This document shows positions 53,240-62,570 of a stretch of DNA of 64,000 nt, in pieces. How positions within the stretch are numbered: the first letter of the stretch is position 1; each line of letters begins with the position of its first letter. Below the pieces are notes generated by a model, which worked only from the letters and a program-made list of their open reading frames with translations, did no database searches and was not told the DNA's origin. Location: NCBI GenBank assembly GCA_014323545.1, contig CP058647.1:2520001-2584000 (forward strand). The letters run 5' to 3'. This stretch comes from Hyphobacterium sp. CCMP332 (GTDB lineage: Bacteria; Bacteroidota; Bacteroidia; Cytophagales; CCMP332). The position numbers were made by a program, and so were the translations under genes.

Positions 53240-54584
53240 GTTCCTTTAATTGCCTTTCGGTATTTCTTTTTCTTACAATGGCTTTTGAAAGCCTGAAATA
53301 TTGAACCAATGGAATATTGGATGGACAAACATAGGAGCAGGATCCACATTCAAAACAGTCCATTAGGTTATAATTATTAGCCATTTCATCATAAGCTTCA
53401 AATTTTGCCAGAATTCCTAACCGTGAGGGATTAAGTAAAATCGGGCAGGCTTCAACACAAGCCGAACATTTAATGCAGGGATAAACTTTTTTTGATCGCT
53501 TTATATCTTTTTCTGAAAATGCGACTATTCCCGATGTCCCTTTTACTATAGAAATATCCAGGTTTGATACAGCGACCCCCATCATTGGGCCTCCCATATA
53601 CACTTCACTTAAACTCTCATTGATACCGACTTCTTCTAAAACAAAGCGAAGTGGCGTACCTATAGGAATAAGATAATTTCCTTTCTTCTTAATTCCCGGA
53701 CCTGTTATAGTAATAACTCTTTCCTGAATTCCTCTACCATGGGGCAAGAGTCGGCCGATTTCTGCGGTTGTAGCAATATTTACAACCACAACGCCAACTT
53801 CAATTGGTAAAGAACCTGATGGTACTTCTTTTCCTAAAATTGAAGTGATCAGCATTTTTTCAGAGCCCTGGGGATATTTTACAGGAACAACCTTAATTTC
53901 TAAATTCAGATCATTTGGAATTTTACTTTGCAAATGTTTTGCTGCATCTGTTTTATTGGCTTCAATTCCTATGATTGTATGTTTGGCACCCGTCGCTTTA
54001 AGTAAATACCTAATCCCCATAAAAATATCATCAGCTTGCTCAAGCATCACACGATGATCCGTGGTGAGGTATGGCTCGCATTCGATTCCATTAAGAATCA
54101 AATATTCACATTTCTTATCCTCAGGCACTTTGAGCTTTACATGGGTTGGAAATGCAGCGCCTCCCAATCCTACGATTCCCGCATCCTGAATTCCCTGTAG
54201 AACTTCTTCTGCTGTTGCAGTCTCTACATTAATAGGTTCTCCCTCAAGCACCTCCTGACCCGATGCGGGGTAGGGTTCAATATAAATCCCAGGAACCATT
54301 TTTCCGGATATGGTAGGAACATTTTTGATCTTTCTTATTTTACCGCTGACAGGCGAATGAAGAGGGACCGACATGTATCCGTTTTTTTCTGCAATCAATT
54401 GACCCCTTAAAATTTCCTGTCCTTCTTTAACAATTATTTTTGAAGGAGCGCCGATGTTTTGGACCGAAGGGAGAATAATTATGGGTGCAAAAGGAAACTG
54501 CCGAATTGCCAGACCATTTGTTTCACTTTTATTCTCCGGAGGATGGACCCCGTGTTTGAAGCTATGATTATTGAATTTTAGCAA
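53232..54584 (-). CDS. rnfC: Rnf complex subunit RnfC
   Basis: The 450-residue peripheral subunit has the FMN/NADH-binding SLBB-type fold (GLGGAAFPTHVKL, GIECEPYLTTDHR) and two [4Fe-4S] clusters at the C-terminus: CIKCSACVEACP and CFECGSCSYVCP. It exchanges electrons with NAD(H). It begins 3 bases after the PFOR stop, so PFOR, Rnf and the reductase appear to share one transcript. The HPPENKSETNG N-terminal block fits the family start. Confidence 0.95.
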   Translation of the reverse strand: MLKFNNHSFKHGVHPPENKSETNGLAIRQFPFAPIIILPSVQNIGAPSKIIVKEGQEILRGQLIAEKNGYMSVPLHSPVSGKIRKIKNVPTISGKMVPGIYIEPYPASGQEVLEGEPINVETATAEEVLQGIQDAGIVGLGGAAFPTHVKLKVPEDKKCEYLILNGIECEPYLTTDHRVMLEQADDIFMGIRYLLKATGAKHTIIGIEANKTDAAKHLQSKIPNDLNLEIKVVPVKYPQGSEKMLITSILGKEVPSGSLPIEVGVVVVNIATTAEIGRLLPHGRGIQERVITITGPGIKKKGNYLIPIGTPLRFVLEEVGINESLSEVYMGGPMMGVAVSNLDISIVKGTSGIVAFSEKDIKRSKKVYPCIKCSACVEACPILLNPSRLGILAKFEAYDEMANNYNLMDCFECGSCSYVCPSNIPLVQYFRLSKAIVRKRNTERQLKEHA

Positions 54585-54587
54585 GAC

Positions 54588-57500
54588 TCAATTAAATTTT
54601 TCAGCCCTTTTAATCCATTTTTCCATGTCTTTTTCCGTCTTATCTTTTGGTAACCCGGGATGAATCACCTGAGCTGTACATTTTTCTGCCGCTTTTACAA
54701 GATCTGAATAAGGTCCTCCATCCGGATTCTTTATAAAGGCTTTTTTATCGCCATTGTACTCAAAAATGTTGGAATTGAGTTTGATACATTCATCACATGA
54801 GGTACATTCTTCCGTTTCTAACCAGGGAGCCATATATCCATTATCGGATTCTGAAGTAGAATTAGCCGGAGTATCAGTTTTTGAATCCAGCGGTTTTGAC
54901 TCTGAAATTTCGATGGTATCTAAATCGGAAGTCTGCCCTCCTGCCAATTTCATAAGACCCTGAGATAATTTTGCAATAATTTCCCCTCTTATCTTTCCTT
55001 CGAGATCTTCAGGTTCTTCAACTTCTTTCAAGTTTATGCCGGCAATTGACCTGAGCATAATCCAAAAATCACGTCTTTCTTCACAGGATTCGACTATTCT
55101 TTTTGCAACTAAAACACGATTTAATTTTTGTTGTCTGTCTACTGCCCATATAAAAGGAAATTTACCTTCTCTTTCATCTTCAGACAATTCCAGAAATTCT
55201 GACAAAACAATCATATTGTCATTCCAGGTATCCCTTGGGGCTTTTCTGAAATGCTTTCTAAATCGCGCTTCTGTGATTGCAAAATCGGCAAATGTCATTG
55301 CTAAATCCATTGATTTTTCACGACCATTTTCAATGTATTTTAGCTTATAACTTGGCCAATTATCTTTCATTGCAGGATTTCCTGACAAATCAAATGCTTC
55401 TTCCGGCTTGATTCCAAGATCCGGATTGTATTTGAAAAGTGGATAAGCTCTTGATTCTACAGCGAGCTTAGCCTGATGTACACCAAGATCATCGGCTACA
55501 CCGTGTTCCGGTTGGCAAGTAGTGTATAAATTAAATAAAGCCGGTCTTTTGGTATTGAGTCCATCGATGAAGCCTTCGATCATTTGACTTGTATTTGCCA
55601 ATGTTGCCTGCAGTACGTAGGTATTTCTATGTGCCATAGCAATTAGACCAATTTCTTTCCTCGGTTCAGATTTACCCTGCCAGGCTTTTCCATATTGAGC
55701 CATATCCGAAACTTGCCCAATAAAACCTGAAGTACAAGCTTGTCCACCCGTATTGGAATACACCTGGGTATCGACAACAACAACCTTGATCGGTTTTCCG
55801 GAAGCCATCAATCTTGAAAGATTTTGAAAACCTATATCATACATGGCACCATCGCCACCCAGGGCTACAACCGGTGGACATAAGAGCCATTCTTCTTCGC
55901 TAAAGTTATTCCAATTGAAATAGGTGAAGAAATCATTGTGTTCACGAGGATTATATTTTCCCTGTAATTCCAATTCTGCTTTACGAATGGTTTTGAATCC
56001 TTCAGCCATTTTGGCCATATGACCTTCAAAAATACCCATAGCCATTGAGGTTGAATCCTGGAATAAATGGTTTGCCCATGGGAAAGGATAGGGATTGAAA
56101 GGGTATGTGCTACCCCATACAGAGGTACAACCCGTGGCATTGCTCATTCCCATTTTTGATCTCCCTTGACCGGTAACTCCATCCGTGTACTTCCATTTGA
56201 GCTGTTTTAATTTCGCAAGAATCTGACTTACATCATTTAACCATTCCTGATCTATTGGTTTTGAACCTTTTTCCTTTTCTATCTTTTCTGTAATTCCCGC
56301 TATGGTCAAATCGGAATCATGCACCTCTGAAATAATTTTAGAAATAGTAGCAGCATCGGTAATATTAACATCAGACATTAATTTATTCTGAATATGCTTT
56401 TCCAGATCTTCAATTAATTTTGAAATATGTGCTACATGTTTTTCTATCCGGGCTTGCATTAAAGATTCTACTGTGGCGATAAAAATATGGATCACTGATT
56501 TTTCAGAACATCCCAAACAGGCTCCATCTCCACTCGCGAAATTTAAGTAGGCATCTTTGTTTAATAGAATTGTTTCTAAAGGGCCTATTTTTTCATTCAG
56601 ATCATCAATTCGATTGAATTTTTTTGGAGTATTTGGTAAATCTGTCCAGAAATCCCAATCTTTTCTCAAACGCGCTACAGTTCCCTCAGTCTGAATTATT
56701 GGTCTTAATGCATCGTCTTCGCAAACAGCAACACATTCCATACAGCCTTTGCAGGTATTTGGATTGATATTAATGCTGAATAAACCTCCACTATTTGCTT
56801 CTTTCTTTTCGTGCAAATCATAGTAAGGTCTGGTTAAAGCGAATTGAAAATCGCCGAGTTCTTCTCTAAACCATTCCATTTCTTCAGCCAGACCATTGCT
56901 GTTGTTTGATTCTTTCAGCACGTCATCGATGGCATCGTTGATCAAATTATTTACTGTAGCCCCCTCATGCGCTTCATTGAAAAGTTTTCTTGTTTTGCTT
57001 TCAATTTGCCTTATCGATTTTGGTAAATACTCAAGCTTCGCATGATCCTTTTTTACTCTTTTTAATACGGTATCCATTACATCTGAAAGTTCACTCACCA
57101 ATCCGGGAATGGCCGTGTCAGGACATACTGTATAACAATCACCACAGGCTGTACAATTATTGGCTATCCATTCCGGATGTTCAAAACGAATCCCTGTCAT
57201 GTCTCTGAAAAGAGAAGTGGTCGCCGGCATCAAACTCAAACCTATGAATGGATCAGTCAGGTTATCATTTCCCATGCCCTGCAAGTAAAAATTGCCTGTT
57301 TGTTCCCAAAAGCGATGAATATCACTGAGTTTAGATTGACTTTGGGGAAGTTCTTTTAGCATCCTTGGCAATTCTAAGGTCTCCTGAACTTTTGCGAGCT
57401 CGACAGTTTTATCTTTTACCACTTTTTCAGTGATTTCATGTATCTCATCAAAGCCTCTCTTGACCACACGCATATTGTCATCGACCACGCGTTGTCCTTT

Positions 57501-59510
57501 TCCGCCAAACTTATGCTGGAGTTGATCCTCAATTGCTTTGAGAAGAGTTTCATCGGTCAAACCGGCATTTTTCATAATAGGTGAAGCGGCAAAAAATGCA
57601 CCCTGGAATGCAATTCCCTGCATTCTTAGTTGCAATTCGGGATCGCTGGCTTCTTCTCTGGCAATTTTAAATCCATCGATATAAAAAATATGGATATCAT
57701 TATCGACGATAATTTTTTGATATTGTTTTGGAATGTCATTCCAAACTTCTTCAGGTTTCTTTTTGTCACTTTGAATGATGAAGCAGCCACCTTTTTTTAA
57801 TCCTGCCAGTGCATTGGTATGTTTAAAAACGTTAGGATCTGGTGATAATACTACATCGACAAAAAAGTATTCGCAATTAATTCTTATTGGCTCAGGTGCA
57901 GCTGCCAAATAGTAGGTAGTTGGCTGACCTTTTTTTTCAGAACCGTATTTAGGATTGGCTTTTATATCATATCCTAAAAGCTCAAAAAGGGTCATTGCAA
58001 GATTCTTCCCGGTGGTTATGGCACCCCATCCACCAATTGAGTGAAATCTCACTGTTACAGCATTTTTAGGCATCAAATTTGGATTCTCAGAACCGCGAAT
58101 TGACAATTCTTTGACCTTGGGATAGGCATCCTGAATGTTTTCCTGATAGGCTCTTTGTTTTGGTGTAAAGGCAGTTTCTCTTACAAAATCAATGGATAAA
58201 TAGAATTGTTTTTTATGTTTTCCAGTCGGGAGCATATTTTCTATGGCTCCAATTAGACCTTCTGGTTGTAAATCGCGGCTTCCCATTCCAAATGAGCCCG
58301 AATAAAGTGCAGGAGATTCACCATTTTTATAAATAGCGAGTTCTGGGAAAGGAGGATTTTTAGGATTTTGACCGTTCTCAATGCATTTTGCGATGGTAGC
58401 TCGCGTTTCGCGCATTATAGGCGAATCAACCGCCAAAGGTTGATCCAGTCGTTCTAGAATTGTAACTCCTTTTTTACCTTTTAAAATTTTACTGATCAGG
58501 TCGGCGGGGAAGGGTCTGAACATCACGAGATCTACAACACCAACTTTGATTTTTTTGGTTGTTCTCAAATAATCGACAACTGCTTCTGCACTTGGAATTA
58601 CACTTCCCTGGCCTAAAATAAGATAATCTGCATCTTCTGCCTTATAGGTCATGACCCTCTCGTATTTTCGACCTGTAAGCTCATAGAATTCATCAAAAGC
58701 CTGATCCGTTAATTCTTTGATATGATCAAAAAAGAAAGGCCTTTGAGCAGCAACACTCTGCATATAAGAATCCTGATTTTGAACGATTCCCGCCATTACC
58801 GGATTATCTACATCCCATAATTCCGGAATTCTTCTCCTGTTTTCACCATAAATTATTTTTTGAGCCGGAGTAGGCGTTTTTATAATATCATCGGGTTTTC
58901 CGAGATACTCTTTTATTAATTCTCTTTCGGGAAGATCAAGGGATTCAATTAAATGCGTAGTTAAAAATCCATCCTGAGCAATTATTCCCGGTGTCAGCGC
59001 TAATTCTGCAATTTTATGAGCGATGATATTTAAATCAGCAACATGTTGTGCTTTCTTGGCAAAAAGTTGGAAAAAACCGGTATCGTCCACAGCGTGATAA
59101 TCATCATGACCGGCATGAACGTTGAGCGTTGATTTGGTCATGGCCCTGGCACCGATATTTAACACATAGGTCAATCTCTTTCCAACTGCGGCATACAAGG
59201 ATTCATGCATATATGCAATGCCCTGACCACTGGAAAAATTTGAAGCGCGAAGGCCAGTCATAGAGAGTCCTGCTGTAACGGCCGCCGCCGCATGTTCACC
59301 TTCAGGCTCTATAAAAATTAATGGTCTATCTGAAATATTCAAATGTCCTTTAGCTGCTTCTTCAGCCCAGTATTCACCCATTTGTGTGGAAGGTGTAATA
59401 GGGTAGGCTCCGGCTGCATCGGAAGATTCTCGTTCACACATAATGGCAGCGGTATTGCCATCCATGGCTACTCTATTGCCCGGGTATTTAAATGTTTTTT
59501 TACTTCCCAT
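54588..59510 (-). CDS. nifJ: Pyruvate:ferredoxin oxidoreductase, extended, with C-terminal ferredoxin domain
   Basis: The 1640-residue enzyme oxidises pyruvate to acetyl-CoA and reduces ferredoxin. It has the fused domains of NifJ: substrate domain (about 10-250, ITPSTQMGEYWAEEAAKG), CoA domain, gamma domain (about 460-650, FHSIGGWGAITTGKNLA), [4Fe-4S] sites CTACGDCYTVCP (about 786) and CKGCMECVAVCE (about 918), cluster Cys in GDGACLGCSEKS (about 993), and the TPP site GGDGAMYDIGFQN (about 1216). Usual NifJ has about 1170-1200 residues; here there are added helical inserts (about 815-880 and 1020-1110) and a C-terminal ferredoxin-like unit ECTSCDEC (about 1566), with a final Cys in EKCTAQVIHPG. 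It is coupled to a 46-residue ORF upstream. Confidence 0.93.
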   Translation of the reverse strand: MGSKKTFKYPGNRVAMDGNTAAIMCERESSDAAGAYPITPSTQMGEYWAEEAAKGHLNISDRPLIFIEPEGEHAAAAVTAGLSMTGLRASNFSSGQGIAYMHESLYAAVGKRLTYVLNIGARAMTKSTLNVHAGHDDYHAVDDTGFFQLFAKKAQHVADLNIIAHKIAELALTPGIIAQDGFLTTHLIESLDLPERELIKEYLGKPDDIIKTPTPAQKIIYGENRRRIPELWDVDNPVMAGIVQNQDSYMQSVAAQRPFFFDHIKELTDQAFDEFYELTGRKYERVMTYKAEDADYLILGQGSVIPSAEAVVDYLRTTKKIKVGVVDLVMFRPFPADLISKILKGKKGVTILERLDQPLAVDSPIMRETRATIAKCIENGQNPKNPPFPELAIYKNGESPALYSGSFGMGSRDLQPEGLIGAIENMLPTGKHKKQFYLSIDFVRETAFTPKQRAYQENIQDAYPKVKELSIRGSENPNLMPKNAVTVRFHSIGGWGAITTGKNLAMTLFELLGYDIKANPKYGSEKKGQPTTYYLAAAPEPIRINCEYFFVDVVLSPDPNVFKHTNALAGLKKGGCFIIQSDKKKPEEVWNDIPKQYQKIIVDNDIHIFYIDGFKIAREEASDPELQLRMQGIAFQGAFFAASPIMKNAGLTDETLLKAIEDQLQHKFGGKGQRVVDDNMRVVKRGFDEIHEITEKVVKDKTVELAKVQETLELPRMLKELPQSQSKLSDIHRFWEQTGNFYLQGMGNDNLTDPFIGLSLMPATTSLFRDMTGIRFEHPEWIANNCTACGDCYTVCPDTAIPGLVSELSDVMDTVLKRVKKDHAKLEYLPKSIRQIESKTRKLFNEAHEGATVNNLINDAIDDVLKESNNSNGLAEEMEWFREELGDFQFALTRPYYDLHEKKEANSGGLFSININPNTCKGCMECVAVCEDDALRPIIQTEGTVARLRKDWDFWTDLPNTPKKFNRIDDLNEKIGPLETILLNKDAYLNFASGDGACLGCSEKSVIHIFIATVESLMQARIEKHVAHISKLIEDLEKHIQNKLMSDVNITDAATISKIISEVHDSDLTIAGITEKIEKEKGSKPIDQEWLNDVSQILAKLKQLKWKYTDGVTGQGRSKMGMSNATGCTSVWGSTYPFNPYPFPWANHLFQDSTSMAMGIFEGHMAKMAEGFKTIRKAELELQGKYNPREHNDFFTYFNWNNFSEEEWLLCPPVVALGGDGAMYDIGFQNLSRLMASGKPIKVVVVDTQVYSNTGGQACTSGFIGQVSDMAQYGKAWQGKSEPRKEIGLIAMAHRNTYVLQATLANTSQMIEGFIDGLNTKRPALFNLYTTCQPEHGVADDLGVHQAKLAVESRAYPLFKYNPDLGIKPEEAFDLSGNPAMKDNWPSYKLKYIENGREKSMDLAMTFADFAITEARFRKHFRKAPRDTWNDNMIVLSEFLELSEDEREGKFPFIWAVDRQQKLNRVLVAKRIVESCEERRDFWIMLRSIAGINLKEVEEPEDLEGKIRGEIIAKLSQGLMKLAGGQTSDLDTIEISESKPLDSKTDTPANSTSESDNGYMAPWLETEECTSCDECIKLNSNIFEYNGDKKAFIKNPDGGPYSDLVKAAEKCTAQVIHPGLPKDKTEKDMEKWIKRAEKFN

Positions 59511-59640
59511 GATTTAGGTAATTATTAAATTTTTTTATTGCGGTTTGACTTTGGAAAAGCTTATCTTTCTTTGATTGATCGATCAAAACAGAATAGAAAT
59601 GTCCCTTCAAAATGGCCAGTTGGATGTTATCTTGGTTCAT
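59500..59640 (-). CDS. Small 46-residue protein, translationally coupled to PFOR
   Basis: This ORF begins MNQDNIQLAILKGHFYSVLI and continues with a Lys-rich helix. Its start overlaps the stop of the HEPN-like gene (ATGA at 59637-59640), and its stop overlaps the start of the PFOR gene by 11 bases. Such tight coupling on both sides is strong evidence that it is translated. No known family is recognised. It is too short for most gene finders. Confidence 0.65.
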   Translation of the reverse strand: MNQDNIQLAILKGHFYSVLIDQSKKDKLFQSQTAIKKFNNYLNHGK

Positions 59641-60005
59641 TTGTATACCTTCATCACCAAATCTTTTGTCTGTTGAGTCAAGTCGACAAATTCATTTACT
59701 TTATCTAAACTCATCCAGACTTCATCCGTCACATTGGCATTGAATTGAGGCTCCAGCTTGAGATCATTAAATCTTGAATCGGTTTCCCTGCATTTTGCAA
59801 GAACAGAGGCTAGATTTGCGTTCTCTTCAATTTCTACTCTTTTATGAAGAAGATAACTTTTTAAATACAGTATTGAGGCTTTATAGAGTGTATGGCAAAC
59901 AACATAAGTTACTACATCTTCTTCCGGCTTGCATAAATGCTCATTTGCGGAATCAAACAATTCATTGGCCTGATCCCATGCGCTTTTTACTTTTTGATCG
60001 ATCAT
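59637..60005 (-). CDS. HEPN-like helical protein, first gene of the PFOR-Rnf operon
   Basis: The 122-residue all-alpha protein has long amphipathic helices (KVKSAWDQANELFDSANEHL; YVVCHTLYKASILYLKSYLL; LASVLAKCRETDSRFNDL), a layout like HEPN domains, but the RX4-6H nuclease motif is not seen. It lies first in the operon, 104 bases after the FNR-like site, and overlaps the 46-residue ORF by 4 bases. It may be a regulator or assembly factor for PFOR. This is an inference from position. Confidence 0.65.
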   Translation of the reverse strand: MIDQKVKSAWDQANELFDSANEHLCKPEEDVVTYVVCHTLYKASILYLKSYLLHKRVEIEENANLASVLAKCRETDSRFNDLKLEPQFNANVTDEVWMSLDKVNEFVDLTQQTKDLVMKVYK

Positions 60006-60109
60006 TATTTATCTCTTTTAATTGAAAATTCTAAGGAATTTCATCCTCGTGAACATCCAAACTATTTAAATTGATAAGAGACTGTTATGAGAAGGGTCAA
60101 GTGTGAAAA

Positions 60110-60121
60110 TGATTTAAATCA
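60110..60121. promoter_or_regulatory. FNR-like site upstream of the PFOR-Rnf operon
   Basis: TGAT-TTAA-ATCA, with AA on both sides, is a near-perfect FNR/FixK-type palindrome. It lies 104 bases before the first start codon of the operon (60005), in the 262-base gap between that gene and DUF885. No other gene starts in this gap, so it can only serve the PFOR-Rnf direction. Confidence 0.6.
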
Positions 60122-60267
60122 AAGTGTGTCAATAATAACAGGGAATAATGCAAGTCGGAAATATAAATGTCATTAAGTCTGCTGTAGTGAATACAACTTT
60201 CAGATTGACTTAAATTTGTAGTAAGATATTGTACACCGGAGGCTAGAAAAAAACAAAAAACCTCTTC

Positions 60268-61950
60268 TTATTTTGAAAGTATGTCAACAAGATGATGATT
60301 TTTTCCAGCCATTTCCCAATGTCCAAGTGCAATTGGTATACATCCCATTGAATTCAATTCATCCATGAATTCTTTTAATTCAAACTGTTCAGATTGCTCT
60401 TCTTTCATTTTTGCATAATCGGCCATAGCTGCCTCTAGAAGATATTTACCAGTGATATAGCTGGTGCCATACCCCGGTTGCCTCATGTACAAATGCTGCT
60501 CAAAAATCAATAAATTTTCATCGGTTCTTACCCAGCCCCGAGGCGTGTATTCCGAATGAATTTTACCTGCTTCTTTCATGGTCATAATGTTGGCATGAGC
60601 ATAAAGAGAACCTAATCCTCTGGCGGCTCTTTGCGCGATCATGATATACACTATTTCACGGCTCCTGGGATTATCTTCATAAAGTCCGGCTTGCATAAAC
60701 ATCTCTTCAACAGCCGTTGCCGTACCTTCATTTCTCGAATCAAAAATATTGTAGAGCAGCGCATTTTTTCGAATGATATTTTCATGTGGTTCATTATCCA
60801 TTCGGGCCAATTCAAACCAATGGTAGAAATGGGAATACAATGGCCTTGGATCGATGTGCAGGCCAATGTGAAAGAAATGGCGCTCTTCTCTGGGAACAAA
60901 TGATCCCAAATGTTTGCGCAAAGCAGGTTCCCAATACTCTTTAACTGTAACAATATCCTGATTTTTAAGGAAGTCCATAATGCTTTTTGCTGCCTTTTCG
61001 GTGAGGGTATCAAATGCCAATTGAGAGTTGGCATCCTGTTGAACTGCGAGATTTCTATTGCGATGTTCCTCCAGTTTTAAGGATGACCATGCCCTTGCCA
61101 GTTCTCTTTTTAATAGCAACACTTCATCTTCCCAGGTCATAGGTATCAGGTGAACATTTTGCTGATACCAGGTATAATTTTCTTTACCGATGCCAGATGG
61201 ACCGGTTTTAAATTTTGCCTGTATTTTTAACCAATTGCAAAATTTATCTGAAGATATTGCGGCAATTTCAATATGCTCTAATATTTCTTGATCCTCAGCT
61301 ATACCGGGATAATCAATAATCCTTTCAAGATTTTTTCTTTGGCCTTCAATATGCCTTATTCCGGCGAGCCATAGCTCTTTGGCGTTTCCTGTAAGATTTA
61401 ATTGGGCCTGCTCGTTTAAAGGCGGTATTACTTTTAGATCACTTATCAACTGTAATCTGTCCAGTGAATCCAAAGGGAACTTATAATTCCAAACTTCGCA
61501 GGTGCGATGGTGCGTTGGTCCTTCATGGGCCGGAACATCACTTCTGTAGTGATAAACCGATCTGTAAAATGATGGATCTCTTTCCCAGGGTTTTAAAATG
61601 CCTTGATTGAAATCATAACCGTTCATTTCTGCCCAAATAATATACCAATCAACCTTTTGTGCTACAGTCCAATTGCTGGTGTCTATTTGAAGCAAAGTTT
61701 TTTGAATACGTTCGAAATCGGGCCGTCTTTTTTCAAAGGTCTCTTTTCTATAGTCGGGCGCACCCTTGTACATTGGTGGTGTTTCAAATTTCCGCCATTC
61801 TATAAAAAGATCGCTTAATGACTTGGATTCAATATCAACTTTTCCCTGTTTACTATTAGTTGCTGCAATTGAACGAGCAGACATGACTGTTAATAATAAA
61901 TAAAAGATTATGATATAAAAGGGTAAACTAAATTTTAGGGCTGGACGCAA
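60268..61950 (-). CDS. DUF885-like exported protein
   Basis: The 560-residue protein has a signal peptide or anchor (about 8-28) and a long alpha-helical body as in DUF885, which includes zinc peptidase-like proteins. It has the C-terminal DUF885 blocks RNEGTATAVEEMFMQAGLYED, split as R-NEGTATAV and EEMFMQ, RQPGYGTSYITGKYLL and FMDELNSMGCIPIALGHWE. The usual HEGxPGHH zinc motif is not in its place; there the sequence reads YSHFYHWFELARM. A HEGPTHH string occurs far upstream (residues 142-148). Function is therefore uncertain. Confidence 0.75.
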   Translation of the reverse strand: MRPALKFSLPFYIIIFYLLLTVMSARSIAATNSKQGKVDIESKSLSDLFIEWRKFETPPMYKGAPDYRKETFEKRRPDFERIQKTLLQIDTSNWTVAQKVDWYIIWAEMNGYDFNQGILKPWERDPSFYRSVYHYRSDVPAHEGPTHHRTCEVWNYKFPLDSLDRLQLISDLKVIPPLNEQAQLNLTGNAKELWLAGIRHIEGQRKNLERIIDYPGIAEDQEILEHIEIAAISSDKFCNWLKIQAKFKTGPSGIGKENYTWYQQNVHLIPMTWEDEVLLLKRELARAWSSLKLEEHRNRNLAVQQDANSQLAFDTLTEKAAKSIMDFLKNQDIVTVKEYWEPALRKHLGSFVPREERHFFHIGLHIDPRPLYSHFYHWFELARMDNEPHENIIRKNALLYNIFDSRNEGTATAVEEMFMQAGLYEDNPRSREIVYIMIAQRAARGLGSLYAHANIMTMKEAGKIHSEYTPRGWVRTDENLLIFEQHLYMRQPGYGTSYITGKYLLEAAMADYAKMKEEQSEQFELKEFMDELNSMGCIPIALGHWEMAGKNHHLVDILSK

Positions 61951-62061
61951 AACAGTAAAATTGTTTTTTAACGATTATCTGGATTTGAACTTTTATATTT
62001 TATTTATCGGATTTGGCAGGATATTTTTTTATCCATTTTTTTTGATCTGGAATAAAAGAGA

Positions 62062-62403
62062 CTATTTTTTGAATAGATATCTTTTGCTGTTGTCACCACC
62101 GCAGGAATTTTCAAGTATCCATCCTTCGGAGTACAACTGATTAAATTTTTTCGTGATTATCGCACCATTTTTTTCTATGCTTTCTTTACCCACCAATCCG
62201 TTTAATGAAATGATTTCTGACTTGCCATTGGGGTAACTTAAATAAATACCGGAAACATCCATTCCACCATCAAATGAAAAAATTACTTCAACGACGAGGA
62301 TTTCAAAATCTTTCTGAGATTTTTGCCCATAACTGTCAAGACTTGTTGACAGAATTAAAGCGAATAGCAAAAATAAAACATAAGGTCTTAAAGCTGATTT
62401 CAT
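62062..62403 (-). CDS. Small exported protein, paralogue of the 46.3 kb gene
   Basis: The 113-residue protein has a signal peptide (LFLLFALILSTSLDSYGQ) and the same compact domain as the gene at 46299-46646: GIYLSYPNGKSEI, EKNGAIITKKFNQLYSEGW and CGGDNSKRYLFKK. The shared pattern extends over about 70 residues. No known function. It is divergent from the protease gene to its right. Confidence 0.7.
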   Translation of the reverse strand: MKSALRPYVLFLLFALILSTSLDSYGQKSQKDFEILVVEVIFSFDGGMDVSGIYLSYPNGKSEIISLNGLVGKESIEKNGAIITKKFNQLYSEGWILENSCGGDNSKRYLFKK

Positions 62404-62544
62404 AATCTTATTTTTTGAGGAGCTGATAAATCTGCATTTTTACATCTCAATATACAAGATATTCGTAATATTATGAACTGACTGAAATTAGCTCAGGTTA
62501 TCAATTGCAAGATTAAAAACAATAATCGTTCTTATTTCGGAATT

Positions 62545-62552
62545 TATCTTTG
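62545..62552 (+). promoter_or_regulatory. Candidate -7 box (TATCTTTG) of the protease gene
   Basis: TATCTTTG fits TAnnTTTG and ends 18 bases before the ATG at 62571. No good TTG is present at the usual -33 distance, so only half of the promoter can be supported. Confidence 0.5.
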
Positions 62553-62570
62553 GAATTACACCAACTCCTT

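Noticed and set aside
59573-59584. TTGATCGATCAA as a fourth FNR-like site before PFOR
   Set aside because: The half-sites are only two bases apart, so it does not fit TGAT-N4-ATCA, and it lies inside the small 46-residue ORF.
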